This document shows, piece after piece, positions 1 through 7,597 of a stretch of DNA of 57,372 nucleotides. The stretch covers positions 1 through 57,372 of the forward strand of contig RDXX01000076.1 in assembly GCA_004292955.1 (NCBI GenBank), read 5' to 3'. The notes beneath the pieces were generated by a model. That model searched no databases and was not told the origin of the DNA. It worked only from the letters and a program-made list of their open reading frames with translations. The DNA is from Oscillatoriales cyanobacterium. GTDB taxonomy: Bacteria > Cyanobacteriota > Cyanobacteriia > Cyanobacteriales > Microcoleaceae. A program made the translations under genes and the position numbers. The stretch's first letter is position 1. Every line of letters starts with the position of its first letter.

Positions 1-345
1 TCCGGCAGACTCCCTGTGTCCCAAGGAGTAGAATTGTTGATTTTTTCACCCATCCATCAGCTCTTTTACGGCAAGAAAGGGATTTTGGGGCTACCAGTCT
101 GAAACTGATAGGTGGTGTCTAGCCTTTATACAACGGAAAGTTCGCCCACCACGGCTACTCTTATCATCCCCGCTTATTTCGATCCTATCATGGATTCGCT
201 ATCGCTCAATTTGTTTGCTGCTCGTTTTCATCCCGTCACTCATCCTGTAAGCGGATAGAGTGCCGGACTTCCCACTCGTATTAGTTAAAAGTTTGACTGA
301 TCCCTCTGCCTAAAGGCGAGGGGATTTTAAACGGATACTACGTTG
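1..345. other. Non-coding left edge; possible IS200/IS605-type element end
   Basis: No credible reading frame is present. The stretch ends in a hairpin at about 300-321, CCCTC-T-GCC / GGCGAGGG with a TAAA loop, followed by ATTTT. Hairpins like this occur at the right ends of IS200/IS605 elements and could also act as a terminator. A tnpB-like gene lies at the other edge of the window, but I cannot link the two. The identity as a transposon end is a guess from the hairpin. Confidence 0.25.
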
Positions 346-443
346 AGGGGCTGAAGCCACACTTCGCACTAGCAATATTTCCCGACGATCGCACATCGCT
401 CGCGAAACTTTTTGTAAAATATTAGCAGTTAAATTTTCAGAGT

Positions 444-471
444 TTGATTATTGAGATTAAAGTGTTATAAA
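444..471 (+). promoter_or_regulatory. Predicted sigma-70 type promoter for ilvB
   Basis: TTGATT at 444-449 and TATAAA at 466-471 are separated by 16 bp, about 45 bp upstream of the ilvB GTG start. The flanks are AT-rich. A purine-rich ribosome binding site GAGGAAAG lies at 500-507. Confidence 0.5.
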
Positions 472-514
472 AGCTTTCATTAAAAAACATAATTAGTTTG
501 AGGAAAGAAATTCT

Positions 515-2350
515 GTGCAACTAAAAACTAAAGTCGCCGTTAAACGTGCAACTGGTGGATTTGCTCTGATTGACAGCTTGATCCGCCACGGTGTCAAGCA
601 TATTTTTGGTTATCCCGGCGGCGCAATTCTGCCGCTTTACGACGAACTCTACCGCGCTGAAGAAAGTGGCGGGATCAAACACATTCTGGTGCGGCACGAA
701 CAAGGAGCAGCCCACGCAGCCGATGGGTATGCCCGCGCTACCGGACAAGTTGGGGTTTGTTTCGCGACTTCCGGGCCGGGTGCAACTAATTTGGTGACGG
801 GGATTGCGACGGCGCACATGGATTCTATCCCAATGGTAATTATTACCGGTCAAGTGCCCCGTCCGGCGATCGGCACTGATGCGTTTCAGGAAACTGATAT
901 TTACGGCATTACTTTGCCAATTGTCAAGCATTCCTATGTAGTGCGCGATCCGAGAGATATGGCGCGAATTGTCGCTGAAGCTTTCCACATCGCGAGTACG
1001 GGACGCCCGGGCCCGGTGTTGATTGATGTTCCCAAGGATGTTGGTTTAGAAGAGTTTGACTATCTCCCCGTGACACCCGGATCGGTGAGAATTCCTGGCT
1101 ATCGCCCGACAGTCAAGGGAAATCCTCGGCAGATTAATCAAGCGATTGAGTTGCTGAAGGAAGCGAAGCGTCCTTTGCTGTATGTGGGCGGCGGGGCGAT
1201 CGCAGCCGGGGCCCACGAGGAAATTAAGGAACTCGCCGAGATGTTCCAATTACCTGTCACGACAACGCTGATGGGCAAAGGTGCATTTGATGAAAACCAT
1301 CCTCTGTCTGTGAAAATGCTGGGGATGCACGGCACTGCTTATGCTAATTTTGCCGTTACCGAGTGCGATTTGTTGATTGCTGTCGGAGCTCGGTTTGACG
1401 ATCGAGTAACGGGAAAACTAGACGAGTTTGCCGCGCGGGCGAAGGTGATTCACATCGATATCGATCCGGCGGAAGTCGGCAAAAATCGCGGCCCAGACGT
1501 GCCGATTGTCGGAGATGTCCGGCAAGTTTTGATGGATATGCTGCGCCGCTGTCGGGAAACTGGTGTTTCGGGAACTGCCGGACAAACTGGGGAATGGCTG
1601 CACAGGATCGATCGCTGGAAACAGGATTATCCGTTAGTTGTGCCTCACTACCCCGATATTTTGTCTCCCCAGCAGGTGATTTCGGAGTTGGCGACTCAAG
1701 CGCCGGATGCTTACTACACAACGGATGTAGGTCAACATCAAATGTGGTCGGCTCAATTCTTAAACAACGGGCCGCGCCGCTGGATTTCGAGCGCTGGTTT
1801 GGGAACAATGGGTTTTGGGTTGCCGGCGGCGATGGGCGCGAAAATGGCGCTACCCAACGAGCAAGTGATTTGTATTGCTGGCGATGCTAGCATCCAAATG
1901 AATATTCAAGAGCTCGGAACCTTAGCACAATACGGCATTAATGTCAAGATTGTGATTGTAAATAACGGTTGGCAGGGAATGGTGCGGCAGTGGCAGCAAG
2001 CGTTCTATGGGGAGCGTTATTCGTCCTCGAACATGACTGTGGGGATGCCGGATTTTGTGATGCTGGCTGAGGCTTACGGCGTGAAGGGGATGCTGGTTTC
2101 AGGGCCGGATGAGTTGGAGGGTGCGATCGGGCAAATGCTTGCTCACGACGGCCCAGTGCTGATGAACGTGAAGGTGACGAGGGACGAAAACTGCTATCCG
2201 ATGGTAGTTCCAGGTAAGAGTAATGCTCAAATGGTTGGTTTACCCGAACGGAGTAAATTGGAATCTGCGGAGTTGATTTATTGTCCGAGTTGCGGCGCGA
2301 AGAATGTTTCGAGTAATAAGTTTTGTCCTGAGTGCGGGACAAAAGTTTAA
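515..2350 (+). CDS. ilvB: Acetolactate synthase large subunit with C-terminal zinc ribbon
   Basis: Catalyses the first step common to branched-chain amino acid synthesis, condensing pyruvate with pyruvate or 2-oxobutyrate using thiamine diphosphate, FAD and Mg2+. It has the three-domain thiamine enzyme layout: N-terminal PYR domain with the GYPGGAILPLYDEL and RHEQGAAHAADGYAR motifs, a central domain with GARFDDRVTGK, and a C-terminal PP domain with GDASIQMNIQEL and a closing NN. The GTG start is preceded by GAGGAAAG. At 611 residues it is slightly long because of a tail of about 25 residues with CPSC-x10-CPEC, a zinc-ribbon signature not part of the catalytic fold. The regulatory small subunit (ilvN) is not in the window. 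The gene stands alone behind its own promoter. Confidence 0.96.
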   Translation: MQLKTKVAVKRATGGFALIDSLIRHGVKHIFGYPGGAILPLYDELYRAEESGGIKHILVRHEQGAAHAADGYARATGQVGVCFATSGPGATNLVTGIATAHMDSIPMVIITGQVPRPAIGTDAFQETDIYGITLPIVKHSYVVRDPRDMARIVAEAFHIASTGRPGPVLIDVPKDVGLEEFDYLPVTPGSVRIPGYRPTVKGNPRQINQAIELLKEAKRPLLYVGGGAIAAGAHEEIKELAEMFQLPVTTTLMGKGAFDENHPLSVKMLGMHGTAYANFAVTECDLLIAVGARFDDRVTGKLDEFAARAKVIHIDIDPAEVGKNRGPDVPIVGDVRQVLMDMLRRCRETGVSGTAGQTGEWLHRIDRWKQDYPLVVPHYPDILSPQQVISELATQAPDAYYTTDVGQHQMWSAQFLNNGPRRWISSAGLGTMGFGLPAAMGAKMALPNEQVICIAGDASIQMNIQELGTLAQYGINVKIVIVNNGWQGMVRQWQQAFYGERYSSSNMTVGMPDFVMLAEAYGVKGMLVSGPDELEGAIGQMLAHDGPVLMNVKVTRDENCYPMVVPGKSNAQMVGLPERSKLESAELIYCPSCGAKNVSSNKFCPECGTKV

Positions 2351-2386
2351 GGAGTTTTGAGTGGGGACTTAGGCATTGCTTATTAG

Positions 2387-2583
2387 TCTCAACTTAAGGT
2401 CAAACGTAGTCAGAGATTGCTGTTTATTCCTAAGGCCAGATCCCCCCTTAGCTTGCCCCCTACTCCCCCTTAAGAAGGGGGGAACCGGAGCGATCTCAAA
2501 GTCCCCCTTCTTAAGGGGGATTTAGGGGGATCGGGCCTCGGATAAAAGCGAGAGATACAAAGGTTTTGGGGTTAAGTTGACAC
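2387..2583. repeat. Palindromic element, about 190 bp, copy 1 of 2
   Basis: Bounded by an inverted pair CAACTTAA / TTAAGTTG, with an inner pair of C/G-rich arms reading CCCCCTTAAGAAGGGGG. The reverse complement of this copy aligns along its length with the copy at 20183-20366, including the outer ends. There is no open frame. It looks like a non-autonomous inverted-repeat (MITE-like) element. Confidence 0.75.
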
Positions 2584-2767
2584 ATATCGGCAATGCTGTG
2601 TCCTTACCCGGCTCTGCTATTTGACATTTAACACCATGTCCGCTGGCATCGCATCGAGAGCTTTAATCTGTAATCTCTAAGCATATTTTATGAGCCAGTG
2701 TCTAAACCCTGATTGCCTATTCCAAAACCCGTCTGGCTATACAAATTAAAATACATACAGCTTAGAT

Positions 2768-3076
2768 ATGCCCTATAAAATAGAGTTTACAACCGAATCT
2801 TTGCAAGACCTAAAACGTCTCAGATAAACCGATCGTAGTAAAGTAATCGATGCAATTGAAACCCATCTCCTACACAATCCCAGCCAAGAAAGCAAAAGCA
2901 GAATTAAACGCTTGCGGGAGATGGATAAACCGCAATATCGCCTGAGAGTTGATGAAATTCGTATTTTCTATGACGTTCGGTACAATATTGTATAAATTAT
3001 CGTAATTGTTCCTAGAACACAAGCGGCCCAATGGCTGTTGCGTGAAGGAAAAACTACTGAACCAACGGAGGAATAG
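2768..3076 (+). pseudogene. ParE/RelE-type toxin, broken by two in-frame stops
   Basis: Conceptual translation begins MPYKIEFTTESLQDLKRLR and continues with a RelE/ParE pattern (SRIKRLREM, YRLRVDEIRIFYDV). TAA stops interrupt it at 2825-2827 and 2993-2995, so no full toxin can be made without readthrough. The normal terminus is reached at 3076, about 102 codons, the usual size of the family. It ends 3 bp before the antitoxin gene, and its last codons contain that gene's GGAGG ribosome binding site. A sequencing error is unlikely to explain two separate stops. Confidence 0.8.
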
Positions 3077-3079
3077 ATA

Positions 3080-3349
3080 ATGAAAACAGTCACTTTGACC
3101 GACTTACAAACAGATGTCTCAAAATACCTGAAACTTGCCGAAGCAGAAGACATTATCATCTTGAAAGAAGGAAAGGCGATCGGTGTATTGCGGGGTTTTT
3201 CTGATGAAGATGATGCCTTTGATTACGATTTAGAAAATCATCCCCTATTTAAAGAAAGAGTTAGGAAGTCTCGCCAGCAATTTCGAGAAGGAAAAGGCAT
3301 TAGCCTAGAGGATGTCAAAGCTCAACTTCTCAAAGATAATCTACTCTAA
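3080..3349 (+). CDS. Phd/YefM-type antitoxin
   Basis: An 89-residue protein starting MKTVTLTDLQTDVSKYLKLA, the N-terminal DNA-binding pattern of Phd/YefM antitoxins, followed by an acidic C-terminal tail (SDEDDAFDYDLENHP) of the kind that wraps the toxin. It lies directly behind the ParE/RelE-like toxin remnant, with GGAGG at a normal distance before the ATG. Its cognate toxin is broken while it remains intact, as expected if the antitoxin outlives the toxin. It probably binds its own promoter region; no operator was identified. Confidence 0.8.
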   Translation: MKTVTLTDLQTDVSKYLKLAEAEDIIILKEGKAIGVLRGFSDEDDAFDYDLENHPLFKERVRKSRQQFREGKGISLEDVKAQLLKDNLL

Positions 3350-3364
3350 AGTCGAGGCTGAATA

Positions 3365-3574
3365 ATGCGTTATGCCATTCTGATCGAAAAAACACCGAAT
3401 AACTATTCAGCTTACGCGCCCGATTTACCCGGATGTGCAGCCACAGGCGCAACCCTTGCAGAAGTACAGCAGCAAATTAAAGAAGCGATCGAATTTCACT
3501 TAGAAGGATTGCGAGAGGAAGGTTTACCCATTCCCGAACCAACTACGCTATGTGAATATGTCGAAGCACGATAA
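3365..3574 (+). CDS. HicB-family antitoxin, without HicA
   Basis: A 69-residue protein with the HicB core: a strand starting MRYAILIEK, then the conserved APDLPGCAATGATLAEV turn and the helix QQQIKEAIEFHLEGLREEG. HicB is a partial RNase H fold that neutralises the mRNA interferase HicA. No HicA-like double-stranded RNA binding frame (about 60-80 residues with GSH near the start) was seen on either side, so this is a solo HicB. GAGG at about 3353 precedes the ATG. It lies 15 bp behind the Phd-like antitoxin and may share its transcript. Confidence 0.85.
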   Translation: MRYAILIEKTPNNYSAYAPDLPGCAATGATLAEVQQQIKEAIEFHLEGLREEGLPIPEPTTLCEYVEAR

Positions 3575-3587
3575 TCTGGTGAAACCA

Positions 3588-3645
3588 GGTTTCTTGCTAT
3601 ATTTATCGTCACTCAACACAAAAGTCGTAGAAACCGGGTTTCTCG
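3588..3645. repeat. AGAAACCGGGTTTCT palindrome family
   Basis: Imperfect copies of the GAAACC(A/G)GGTTTCT palindrome follow the HicB gene. Related copies lie at 29426-29550, 34327-34400, 37652-37678 and 40471-40621. Confidence 0.7.
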
Positions 3646-3723
3646 CCCCCATACCTAAGCCTTGAAATGATAATAAACCTATGCTATAATTAAGTTGACA
3701 TTTTTAACCTCAGATTCAAATAT

Positions 3724-4011
3724 ATGCCAACTTTAACTGATATTGGCACTCTGATAATTTCCACACCAGAAACCTGTGGAAATCGCCCCCGCATCGCAGG
3801 AACTAGAATCACCGTTCAGCGAATCGCCGTTTGGTACAAGATGGGGATGAGTCCAGAAGAAATTATTGCTGAAATTTCTCACTTAAATTTAGCCCAAGTT
3901 CATGGATCACTCGCTTACTACTACGCAAATCAAGAGCAGATAAATGTTGATATTGCGGCGGAAGAAGCTGAGTACGATCGCTTAGCTAATGGATGCAAAG
4001 GGGAGAGTTAA
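3724..4011 (+). CDS. DUF433 protein (antitoxin-like)
   Basis: A 95-residue DUF433 protein. The core GNRPRIAGTRITVQRIAVWYKMGMSPEEI and the LAQVHGSLAYYYANQEQI segment are typical of this winged-helix-like family, often found beside a PIN-like DUF5615 protein and classed as the antitoxin of that pair. Directly downstream only the first dozen codons of a DUF5615 gene remain (4014-4052). A complete pair of the same type lies at 17074-17756. The start is the only ATG that gives the full domain. Confidence 0.85.
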   Translation: MPTLTDIGTLIISTPETCGNRPRIAGTRITVQRIAVWYKMGMSPEEIIAEISHLNLAQVHGSLAYYYANQEQINVDIAAEEAEYDRLANGCKGES

Positions 4012-4013
4012 TC

Positions 4014-4052
4014 TTGAGCCAAATTCGTTTATATTTAGATGATTTAGAAAAA
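4014..4052 (+). pseudogene. Truncated 5' end of a DUF5615 (PIN-like) gene
   Basis: Two bases after the DUF433 stop, a TTG-initiated frame reads (M)SQIRLYLDDLEK, matching the start of DUF5615 toxins that normally follow DUF433. The family signature is then lost, and an 84-bp tandem duplication and heptamer array follow. I read this as a toxin gene truncated after about 12 codons. Confidence 0.5.
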
Positions 4053-4090
4053 GTTTGGCTACAAAAGAATTGTTTGGTTTGCTTAGTTTA

Positions 4091-4250
4091 CGTCTAGGCA
4101 CAGGTGCGTCGCTCGCTCGATTGTCGATTTGTGTTGGGGGATTTTCAAGGGCGACGCACCCTACAACTACTTTACGTCTATGCACAGGTGCGTCGCTCGC
4201 TCGATTGTCGATTTGTGTTGAGGGATTTTCAATGGCGACACACCCTACAA
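4091..4250. repeat. Tandem duplication, period 84 bp
   Basis: Two adjacent copies start CGTCTAGGCACAGGTGCGTCG and CGTCTATGCACAGGTGCGTCG, with a handful of differences. Each contains GGTGCGTCGC and GCGACGCACC-type inverted arms. Open frames across it are simply the repeat read in different phases. Confidence 0.85.
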
Positions 4251-4292
4251 CAACTGTCAACTGTCAACTGTCAACTGTCAACTGTCAACTGC
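4251..4292. repeat. CAACTGT heptamer array next to a start codon
   Basis: Six units of CAACTGT/C end 5 bp before the ATG of the FGGY kinase at 4298, in the place where a ribosome binding site would be expected. Confidence 0.95.
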
Positions 4293-4297
4293 TATAA

Positions 4298-5680
4298 ATG
4301 AATCTTTATTTGGGAATAGATTTCGGTACTACGGGCGCTCGATCGACAATCATTGACTCCCAGGGTACAATCCATTGTGAGACAGAATGCACTTTTGCCA
4401 ACGCACAACAGCCGGAATTGCCCTCGGTGTGGCAAAATGCACTCTCGGCTGTAATTGAGCAAATCCCCGCAACCATCCGCAATCAGGTAAGCGCGATCGC
4501 CCTTGATGGCACATCCTCCACAGTCATGCTGTGCGATACGCAAGGTATACCCGTATGTGAGCCGATTTTATACAATGATGCGCGCGGTGCAGCGGTGACA
4601 GAGAGGTTACGGGCGATCGCACCAGCCAACCACACAGTCTTAAGCGCCACATCCAGCCTCGCCAAACTCCTCTGGTGGCAGGAGGGCGGGCTAGAAGCCC
4701 ACCCCACAACACAATTCAGTCTTTGTGGAACAGGCATCTTGCCTGTTATTGAGAAGCTTTATTTCCTGCATCAAGCCGATTGGTTGGCGTTTTTGCTGCA
4801 TGGAAAATTAGGAATTAGCGACTATCACAATGCTTTAAAACTCGGTTTCGATGTTGATACTTTGTGCTATCCCGATTGGCTGATCCACGGAATTGCGGGC
4901 GCTGTAACGCCTAAATTGCCGCAAGTTGTCGCACCGGGCACGCCTGTAGGGGAATTGAGGGCAGAAGTGGGCGATCGCTTCGGATTTCCACGCCATTGTA
5001 CAGTTTATGCTGGCACAACCGATAGCATTGCAGCATTTCTAGCAAGCGGTGTCAATTCACCGGGGGAAGCAGTAACTTCTCTCGGTTCAACTTTAGCTGT
5101 GAAACTGTTAAGTCATACCCGCGTAGATGATTCGAGATACGGAATTTACAGCCATCGTTTCCCCCCCCTTTGTAGGGGCGGTGCCCCCGTGCCCGCCCTG
5201 GCAGGCGATTTGTGGTTAGTTGGAGGTGCTTCTAATACGGGAGGTGCGGTGCTGCGACACTTTTTTACTGATGCTGAGTTAAGAAATTATAGCACACAAA
5301 TCGATCCAGATCAAGAGAGTTTACTGGATTATTACCCGTTGTTGAAAAAGGGCGATCGCTTTCCAATTAATGACCCCAATTTGCCGCCGAGAATCGAACC
5401 GCGTCCGACTGATTCAGTAGAATTTCTGCACGGTTTGTTAGAAAGCATCGCGCGGATTGAAGCGCGGGGATATCAATTATTGCAAGAATTCGGTGCAACT
5501 CCTTTGACTAAAGTTTATACTGCTGGCGGCGGCGCCAAAAATCTGGTTTGGAGTGCGATTCGTCAGCGTTATTTGAAAGTGCCTGTTCAAACGCCGATTC
5601 ATACTGCCGCTGCCTATGGAAGTGCGTTATTAGCGAAGCAGGGAAGTCAATCGATTTTAGATTTTAGATTTGAGGAGTGA
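4298..5680 (+). CDS. FGGY-family sugar kinase (probable D-ribulokinase type)
   Basis: A cytoplasmic ATP-dependent pentulose kinase of the FGGY fold. Seen: the N-terminal phosphate-binding loop LGIDFGTTGARST, the ALDGTSSTV segment, the catalytic-Asp region VYAGTTDSIAAFLASG, and the C-terminal nucleotide site YTAGGGAKNLVW. The pattern fits the cyanobacterial/plant kinase group characterised as D-ribulose kinase; xylulokinase is the alternative. Three foreign-looking segments lie in the frame: about 4680-4715 (GGLEAHPTTQ), 4727-4752 (CGTGILPV) and 5161-5212 (LCRGGAPVPALAG). At the DNA level these are palindromic intergenic repeats. The frame stays open. No ribosome binding site precedes the ATG; a heptamer array ends 5 bp before it. 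Confidence 0.85.
   Translation: MNLYLGIDFGTTGARSTIIDSQGTIHCETECTFANAQQPELPSVWQNALSAVIEQIPATIRNQVSAIALDGTSSTVMLCDTQGIPVCEPILYNDARGAAVTERLRAIAPANHTVLSATSSLAKLLWWQEGGLEAHPTTQFSLCGTGILPVIEKLYFLHQADWLAFLLHGKLGISDYHNALKLGFDVDTLCYPDWLIHGIAGAVTPKLPQVVAPGTPVGELRAEVGDRFGFPRHCTVYAGTTDSIAAFLASGVNSPGEAVTSLGSTLAVKLLSHTRVDDSRYGIYSHRFPPLCRGGAPVPALAGDLWLVGGASNTGGAVLRHFFTDAELRNYSTQIDPDQESLLDYYPLLKKGDRFPINDPNLPPRIEPRPTDSVEFLHGLLESIARIEARGYQLLQEFGATPLTKVYTAGGGAKNLVWSAIRQRYLKVPVQTPIHTAAAYGSALLAKQGSQSILDFRFEE
4680..4755. repeat. Two intergenic repeats inside the FGGY kinase frame
   Basis: GGGCGGGCTAGAAGCCCACCCC is one repeat unit; TTTGTGGAACAGGCATCTTGCC, a family also found between genes at 6363-6470, 6643-6752 and 43318-43484, is the other. 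Together they add about 25 codons between two conserved segments (KLLWWQ and LHQADWLAFLLHG). Confidence 0.75.
5161..5212. repeat. GGGGCGGTGCCCCC-type repeat inside the FGGY kinase frame
   Basis: A C-run followed by TAGGGGCGGTGCCCCCGTGC adds LCRGGAPVPALAG between YSHR and LWLVGGASNTGG, two parts expected to be close together in this family. Confidence 0.7.
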
Positions 5681-5721
5681 TCTCGTTTCCGGTTGCATTG
5701 GAATTATTAGTAGCAGAAATT

Positions 5722-5786
5722 AGGAGACGGCAGTGTCGTGTCCCTATTTAGAATAACATTGTAGGGACACGGCACTGCCGTCTCCT
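5722..5786. repeat. Palindrome between genes
   Basis: GGAGACGGCAGTGTCGTGTCCCTA pairs with TAGGGACACGGCACTGCCGTCTCC across a 17-bp loop. It lies between the kinase stop and the next small gene and could fold in RNA. Confidence 0.85.
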
Positions 5787-5822
5787 CTATCATGTCTGAG
5801 TTATCCCTAAAAATCAAGGACA

Positions 5823-6167
5823 ATGGCAAAGCTACCTGATGACATCCTGAACACAATTTTCACATTGCAGCGACGGCTAGTGGAAATCCTCAACGAAACA
5901 ACCGCCACAGAATATATATTCATGCAGCAGTTTGGCGAGACAGAAGCAACACTCCCGGAACTAGAATCTCTGGATAATATTAAGGAAAGGTTGAGAACCT
6001 CTTACAATCGTTTGTACAGGCTTTTGCAGCAGGTGACAGAATCTCAACCCGCTGCGACTGCGGATACGTTAAACTTTCTGTATGGAACGATAGAAGACGG
6101 AGAGGCTATTGTCGATGCCTCAGCAGCAAGCATTCAAGAAATCAAAATGGATTGGAACTTACGATGA
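5823..6167 (+). CDS. Small protein of unknown function
   Basis: A 114-residue acidic, helical-looking protein with no recognised motif. It begins MAKLPDDILNTIFTLQRRLVEIL and has no signal peptide or membrane segment. Its stop overlaps the start of the next gene by 4 bp (ATGA), so the two are almost certainly co-translated. The pair is isolated by repeats on both sides. Such a pair could be a toxin-antitoxin or a small complex; nothing in the sequence decides this. Confidence 0.65.
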   Translation: MAKLPDDILNTIFTLQRRLVEILNETTATEYIFMQQFGETEATLPELESLDNIKERLRTSYNRLYRLLQQVTESQPAATADTLNFLYGTIEDGEAIVDASAASIQEIKMDWNLR

Positions 6168-6364
6168 ATCAACAACCTAGAATCCCCGATGCTGAAACCA
6201 GAAAGCGACACGTTGAAAATATCCGTGAAGTCTGCCGACAGTTGGACGCTTTCAATTTGAAGTTAGATGAAGCAATTGCCATATTTGAAGCTGACAACCG
6301 CCGCCAGCGTCGAGAACGTTTGGCTGGTAAATACAGGCGTGTGGAATCTCAGGTAGTCGAATAA
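6164..6364 (+). CDS. Small basic protein of unknown function
   Basis: A 66-residue protein beginning MNQQPRIPDAETRKRHVENI, rich in charged residues and ending in a strongly basic stretch (NRRQRRERLAGKYRRVE). I chose the ATG at 6164 because it overlaps the previous stop as ATGA; an upstream TTG at 6152 would add four residues but looks less likely. No family was recognised. Partner of the preceding gene. Confidence 0.6.
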   Translation: MNQQPRIPDAETRKRHVENIREVCRQLDAFNLKLDEAIAIFEADNRRQRRERLAGKYRRVESQVVE

Positions 6365-6470
6365 GATATGAGATGTTGGATCATTTTAATAAGTATTTTA
6401 GGAACAGGCAAGATGCCTGTTCCACAAAGAGTAAATTTTATTGTGGAACAGGCATCTTGACTGTTAAGCC
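6363..6470. repeat. GGAACAGGCATCTTGCC repeat, copy with long flank
   Basis: A leader resembling AAGATATGAGATGTTGGATC is followed by an inverted pair of the 21-bp core GGAACAGGCAAGATGCCTGTT. The same arrangement with its leader recurs about 280 bp downstream at 6643-6752. Confidence 0.85.
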
Positions 6471-6570
6471 AGAAGGTTTCCTACGCGATAGCTTTGAATT
6501 ATTTCTTTTGAGTCCCCTTCTGTTCGGACTTTGGTTGTTTAGTAATAGAAATTAAATAATTTACACATAT

Positions 6571-6627
6571 TTGTGGGATGGGCGTCCCGCCCGTCTTTTC
6601 TGGACGGGCGGGACGCCCATCCCACAA
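6571..6627. repeat. Palindrome with GGGCGTCCCGCCC arms
   Basis: TTGTGGGATGGGCGTCCCGCCC and its inverse are separated by a 12-bp loop, an almost perfect inverted repeat between genes. Confidence 0.9.
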
Positions 6628-6642
6628 TAATTAAAATTGTAA

Positions 6643-6752
6643 AATAAGATATAAGATGTTGTATCATTCTTAATAAGTCTTTTAGCAACAGGCAAGATGC
6701 CTGTTCCACAAAAAAATTCACTCTTTGTGGAACAGGCATCTTGCCTGTTCAG
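6643..6752. repeat. GGAACAGGCATCTTGCC repeat, second copy with long flank
   Basis: A second copy of the 6363-6470 unit, including the AAGATATAAGATGTTGTATC-like leader and the inverted core pair. It ends shortly before the 3' end of the next minus-strand gene. Confidence 0.85.
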
Positions 6753-6775
6753 AGAAAAGCAGATTTGATATGATG

Positions 6776-7381
6776 CTAATTTTGGCGTACTATCCACACT
6801 AAAAATCCCAATATTCGATCGACGGGAGGTAGGGGATAGTCGCTAAGATCGATCGTCACTATTTGCCCTTCTAGCTTGAGAAACCGCCAAGCTGTGCCGC
6901 TGGAAACGCTACCGTAGATGGCTGAGATCGATCGCCCTTTCGCTTCATTAAACCTCTGGGCCGCCACCATTTCCGCAATACACTGCCCCAAACCTACTTT
7001 CAAATCTCCTTTTTTAGCTTCTACCATCACAATGGCTGGGGCTTCAATGTCTAATTGTTCGGGGGAACGACTGATCAGAAAATCGCAGACTCCTGTAAGT
7101 CCAACAGCAGCATCGACATTGAATTCCTCACCCGAAAACACGCTGATTTGTTGGTTGAGAATCCTGCGAACTTCCAGCAAGACAGGGTTGATAATGGCTT
7201 CAGAACGGGCTTTTTCGGTGCTGGTGGCGATCGCCCAAGGCAAATTTGTCTCCAGCATGGTCTGCAAGGCTGTTGCAGGTGCGATCGGCTCAATTTCCGG
7301 CAAAAATCTGATTCCTTCCACTACTGTGAGATTGAAGGCTTCTTTAACTTTGCCGATCGTTGTAAATTGACTGTAAGACAT
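6776..7381 (-). CDS. PD-(D/E)XK nuclease-like protein
   Basis: A 201-residue protein with the arrangement GVCDFLIS...APAIVMVEAKKGDLKVGLGQCIAEM. This gives an Asp on one strand and E-A-K on the next, followed by a Gln-containing helix, the active-site layout of the PD-(D/E)XK nuclease fold. Such proteins are widespread in cyanobacteria as conserved hypotheticals. No DNA-binding domain, signal or membrane segment is visible. It lies downstream of pcrA on the same strand, separated by a palindromic repeat of about 150 bp, so co-transcription is uncertain. Nuclease activity is inferred from the motif only. Confidence 0.65.
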   Translation of the reverse strand: MSYSQFTTIGKVKEAFNLTVVEGIRFLPEIEPIAPATALQTMLETNLPWAIATSTEKARSEAIINPVLLEVRRILNQQISVFSGEEFNVDAAVGLTGVCDFLISRSPEQLDIEAPAIVMVEAKKGDLKVGLGQCIAEMVAAQRFNEAKGRSISAIYGSVSSGTAWRFLKLEGQIVTIDLSDYPLPPVDRILGFLVWIVRQN

Positions 7382-7417
7382 AAGAGTTTATGTTTTGATT
7401 TCTGCTTTTTACTTAGA

Positions 7418-7567
7418 AAATCCGGCGGTTGAAACCGCGTCTACACAAACGATGTCCGCCTCCGCGGACTGAAGACAAAAACGTAATTTTTATCGCATTT
7501 TTACCGTCCATTCTTCAACCCGCGGAGGCGGGTTTTGCCTGTATAGACGCGGTTTCAACCGCCGGGT
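7418..7567. repeat. GGCGGTTGAAACCGCG palindromic element, copy 1 of 3
   Basis: The outer arms CGGCGGTTGAAACCGCGTCTA are inverted at the right end, and the inner arms are CCGCCTCCGCGG / CCGCGGAGGCGGG. It sits just beyond the pcrA 3' end. Related copies are at 10060-10243 and 27277-27478. Confidence 0.85.
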
Positions 7568-7597
7568 CTTCTTCAACCCGCCGACACGAATTTTCTA

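Noticed and set aside
4055..4301. Open frames of 65-92 codons on both strands over the 84-bp duplication
   Set aside because: The translations are the repeat read in different phases, with internal peptide repetition and no family signature.
6365..6775. Frames of 60-78 codons containing GTGILPV
   Set aside because: They are read-through of the GGAACAGGCATCTTGCC repeat, which yields the same peptide wherever it lies in that phase.
7055..7432. A 125-codon plus-strand frame opposite the PD-(D/E)XK-like gene
   Set aside because: It is a shadow of a better-supported minus-strand gene and has no motif.
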